Origin: CADCTM01 sp049671305
GTDB lineage: Bacteria > Cyanobacteriota > Cyanobacteriia > Cyanobacteriales > Coleofasciculaceae
Length of the DNA: 45,813 bases
Assembly (NCBI GenBank): GCA_049671305.1
Contig: JBATUR010000068.1
Location: forward strand, 1-45,813
Reading direction: 5' to 3'
Made by a program: the position numbers and the translations under genes
Notes under the pieces: generated by a model
Seen by the model: the letters and a program-made list of their open reading frames with translations, nothing else
The model's database searches: none
Told to the model about the DNA's origin: nothing
Shown here: positions 44,111 through 45,813 of the stretch, piece after piece
Layout: the number at the start of each line of letters is the position of its first letter
Position numbering within the stretch: the stretch's first letter is position 1

Positions 44111-44479
44111 TTATTCTGCCGTCGGTGCATCATTCGGAATTTCAGAAGCCGCTATCTGCCTGACTACCTCAACATCCAAATCTAACGCCCCTGCCACCTG
44201 CTCCACCGTCAACCCCAATGCCAACAGCCGAGGTGCTGCCGCTAACTTAGCATTGCGCTCACCTTCTGCCATCACATCTTGAAAGTATCTTGTCTGCTTT
44301 AAATCATCTAAACTAAACATTGCTTCTAGCTCCTCCCGATTTGTATTCGGTAACTTGTAGATCAAGATTGTTTCTATCAATTGTAAGAATTCTCGAAGTT
44401 GAAATCCATTGAAAATCTACTGAAAGAAAATGCTAGGGAAGGTTTGGAATAGGCGATAGAAGATGGTGTCGGTTTTCAA
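44111..44479 (-). pseudogene. internally deleted Rpn/DUF2887-like nuclease relic
   Basis: Reading leftward from a TTG at 44477-44479, the first 20 codons give KTDTIFYRLFQTFPSIFFQ after the start, the standard N-terminus of the cyanobacterial Rpn/DUF2887 group (PD-(D/E)XK, recombination-promoting nuclease or transposase-like). A TAG follows, and the same frame then resumes as FNGFQLREFLQLIETIL and continues to the family's C-terminal helices (LDDLKQTRYFQDVMAEGE, LLALGLTVEQVAGALDL). The whole nuclease core is missing, so an internal deletion and a stop codon have destroyed the gene. A short frame from 44380 could still be translated. Confidence 0.7.
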
Positions 44480-44569
44480 GATTTTAAGGTTGGATTTTGT
44501 AGTTATTAGTTAGAGATAATTGCTCTCATTTATCAAAATATAGATGTGATATCCTGAATCATAATATAT

Positions 44570-45349
44570 TTATAACTTCCTTTTAATACTTTTATCCTTT
44601 AACCAGCTAGATAAAACCTTTGTTAGTTCCTGATTTAGCTTTTTATATCCACTCTCATTAATATGCAAAGTATCGTAAACATAATTACTTTGCACCTGAC
44701 CATTCTGTGCCAGAAGTGAGTAAGTATCCAAAATTAAGACATTCCTAGCTTTAAGTGAATACAAATAAGCATTTACTTGATCAACCGCTTGGGCAATGTC
44801 AGGCGACCAGAAAGGTTGACGGATCGGCGGCACTGGACCAATAGGAAAAATAGTTGTCAAAATAACAGTAGCACCCCTATTTACCGAACGTTCTACAACC
44901 TGTTGAATATTATTCTTGCAGTTAGCAATAATGTCAGCTCTTTGTTCAGGAAATAGAGGAATTGTTTTCAAGTCGTTAATACCAACTTGCACAATAATAA
45001 TATCTGGATCTAATGACAATATATGCTCATTAAAGCGTCCCAATACCTGAGCTGAAGTCTGAGAGCCGATGCCTCGATTGACAAAAGAAAAGCCTTTGAG
45101 ATTTGCAGGAACTTGCCACATTTCAGCTCGCGAATCACCAAAAAATACCACGCTTGCTATGGAGGTGGCAGCAAGATTATGTGGTGAAGATTTGGCACTA
45201 AAGGCACGTATACCCAAAGGATCTAGATTAGTTTTGCTCAGTAACAGGTAGTAATGTCTCGCTTGGAAGAACAGAAGCGCATTAAATGCTAGCGATATTA
45301 ACAACACGATCAATAAGGTTAAACGAAATAAACGCTTCTGTTTTGCCAT
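44570..45349 (-). CDS. SGNH/GDSL hydrolase, membrane-anchored or secreted
   Basis: A 259-residue protein. One N-terminal hydrophobic segment (about residues 9-28) acts as signal or anchor, so the enzyme works outside the cytoplasm. SGNH blocks: FFGDSRAE with Ser73, NRGIGSQT with Gly94, VQVGIND with Asn125, and DTLHIN with Asp226 and His229. The likely activity is esterase or acetylhydrolase; removal of acyl groups from cell-surface glycan is possible. The gene stands downstream of psbC on the same strand but behind a terminator, so it probably has its own promoter. Confidence 0.88.
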   Translation of the reverse strand: MAKQKRLFRLTLLIVLLISLAFNALLFFQARHYYLLLSKTNLDPLGIRAFSAKSSPHNLAATSIASVVFFGDSRAEMWQVPANLKGFSFVNRGIGSQTSAQVLGRFNEHILSLDPDIIIVQVGINDLKTIPLFPEQRADIIANCKNNIQQVVERSVNRGATVILTTIFPIGPVPPIRQPFWSPDIAQAVDQVNAYLYSLKARNVLILDTYSLLAQNGQVQSNYVYDTLHINESGYKKLNQELTKVLSSWLKDKSIKRKL

Positions 45350-45427
45350 ATTGGATTAAGTTATTCCACAGATGCCTAATTTATCTAGCGTAGTCATCAT
45401 CGAACAACAGTATCTTATTTAACCACC

Positions 45428-45461
45428 AAAAAAAAGCCCCTGCTATCACACAGGAGCCTTT
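45428..45461 (-). terminator. rho-independent terminator of psbC
   Basis: Read on the minus strand, the arms AGGCTCCTG and CAGGGGCTT (one mismatch) enclose an 8-base loop and are followed by a run of eight T (plus-strand A-run 45428-45435). It lies about 40 bases after the psbC stop. Confidence 0.8.
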
Positions 45462-45499
45462 AATTATTCAAAGTTTAGCTACTAACTAAAACCAGTAAC

Positions 45500-45813
45500 T
45501 TAGTCGAGGTCAGGCATTGAAAGCACAGCCTCAGTTTCCCGGTCAATACCCTTCTCAAAACCAGCAGCCGCCGCACGTGCACGACCTGCGTGCCAGAGGT
45601 GACCTACTAAGAAGAAGAATCCAACCACAAAGTGGAAACAAGCCAACCATGAGCGAGGAGACACGTAGTTGAAAGAGTTGATCTCGGTCGCAACGCCACC
45701 AACTGAGTTCAAAGAACCCAAAGGAGCATGAGTCATGTACTCAGCAGCGCGACGCGCTTGCCAAGGTTGAATGTCGTTGTTGATTTTGTTCAAATCAAGA
45801 CCGTTAGGACCAC
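45500..45813 (-). CDS. psbC: photosystem II CP43 chlorophyll protein, C-terminal part
   Basis: The last 104 or so residues of CP43, the inner light-harvesting antenna of photosystem II. Diagnostic sequences are NDIQPWQARRAAEYMTHAPL, SPRSWLACFHFVVGFFFLVG with chlorophyll-binding histidines in the final membrane helix, HLWHAGRARAAAAGFEKGID, and the C-terminus LSMPDLD. The gene begins beyond the right edge of the window, so this is a partial CDS cut by the window, not a truncation. In cyanobacteria psbC normally follows and overlaps psbD, which is expected just outside. Confidence 0.97.
   Translation of the reverse strand, partial: GPNGLDLNKINNDIQPWQARRAAEYMTHAPLGSLNSVGGVATEINSFNYVSPRSWLACFHFVVGFFFLVGHLWHAGRARAAAAGFEKGIDRETEAVLSMPDLD

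Noticed and set aside
43927..44133. 68-codon minus-strand frame near the Rpn-like relic
   Set aside because: No family resemblance was found, and it overlaps the relic's end and the hairpin at 44063. Treated as non-coding.
1..45813. CRISPR arrays, tRNA and rRNA genes
   Set aside because: No regularly spaced repeats and no cloverleaf or T-arm signatures were found by eye. A tRNAscan-SE or CRISPR search would settle it.

Overview
The window is cyanobacterial chromosome. The evidence is the end of psbC (CP43) at the right edge, a class II fructose-1,6-/sedoheptulose-1,7-bisphosphatase (glpX) next to glutamyl-tRNA reductase (hemA), a cyanobacteria-type UPF0182 membrane protein, and more than twenty copies of the HIP1 octamer GCGATCGC. 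The genus cannot be fixed from the sequence alone.

Positions 1-32011 are a large cell-surface polysaccharide locus. The left block (1-5174) is a tight set of overlapping genes: a polymerase/ligase-like membrane protein, two glycosyltransferases and a CapK-like adenylate-forming enzyme. It is followed by an antisense DUF362 gene, a lone glycosyltransferase, a Tat-exported esterase and an antisense Wzc-like chain-length/tyrosine-kinase gene. After a 530-bp gap, 19 intact genes and one gene relic run rightward from 11722 to 31944: a Wzm/Wzt-type ABC exporter, nine GT-B-type and two GT-A-type glycosyltransferases, six SAM methyltransferases (two FkbM type), one membrane O-acyltransferase and a second polymerase-like membrane protein. 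A hairpin with a T-rich tail at 31970-32011 probably ends the operon. The likely product is a heavily decorated (methylated, acylated) heteropolysaccharide. No Wzx flippase and no initiating sugar-phosphate transferase is present inside the window.

Positions 32077-38297 return to housekeeping: a small DUF218 protein, then glpX, hemA and UPF0182 on the minus strand. A 163-bp stretch with nested inverted repeats lies between glpX and hemA.

Positions 38508-41860 form a small accessory patch: a Uma2-family nuclease and an 865-residue DEAH helicase fused to an HNH nuclease and an unrecognised C-terminal domain. This is the best candidate for an undescribed defence-type protein. It is followed by grxC, tadA and a PlsC acyltransferase, a decayed Rpn/DUF2887-like nuclease relic, an SGNH hydrolase and psbC with its terminator.

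No tRNA, rRNA, CRISPR array or intact insertion sequence was seen.
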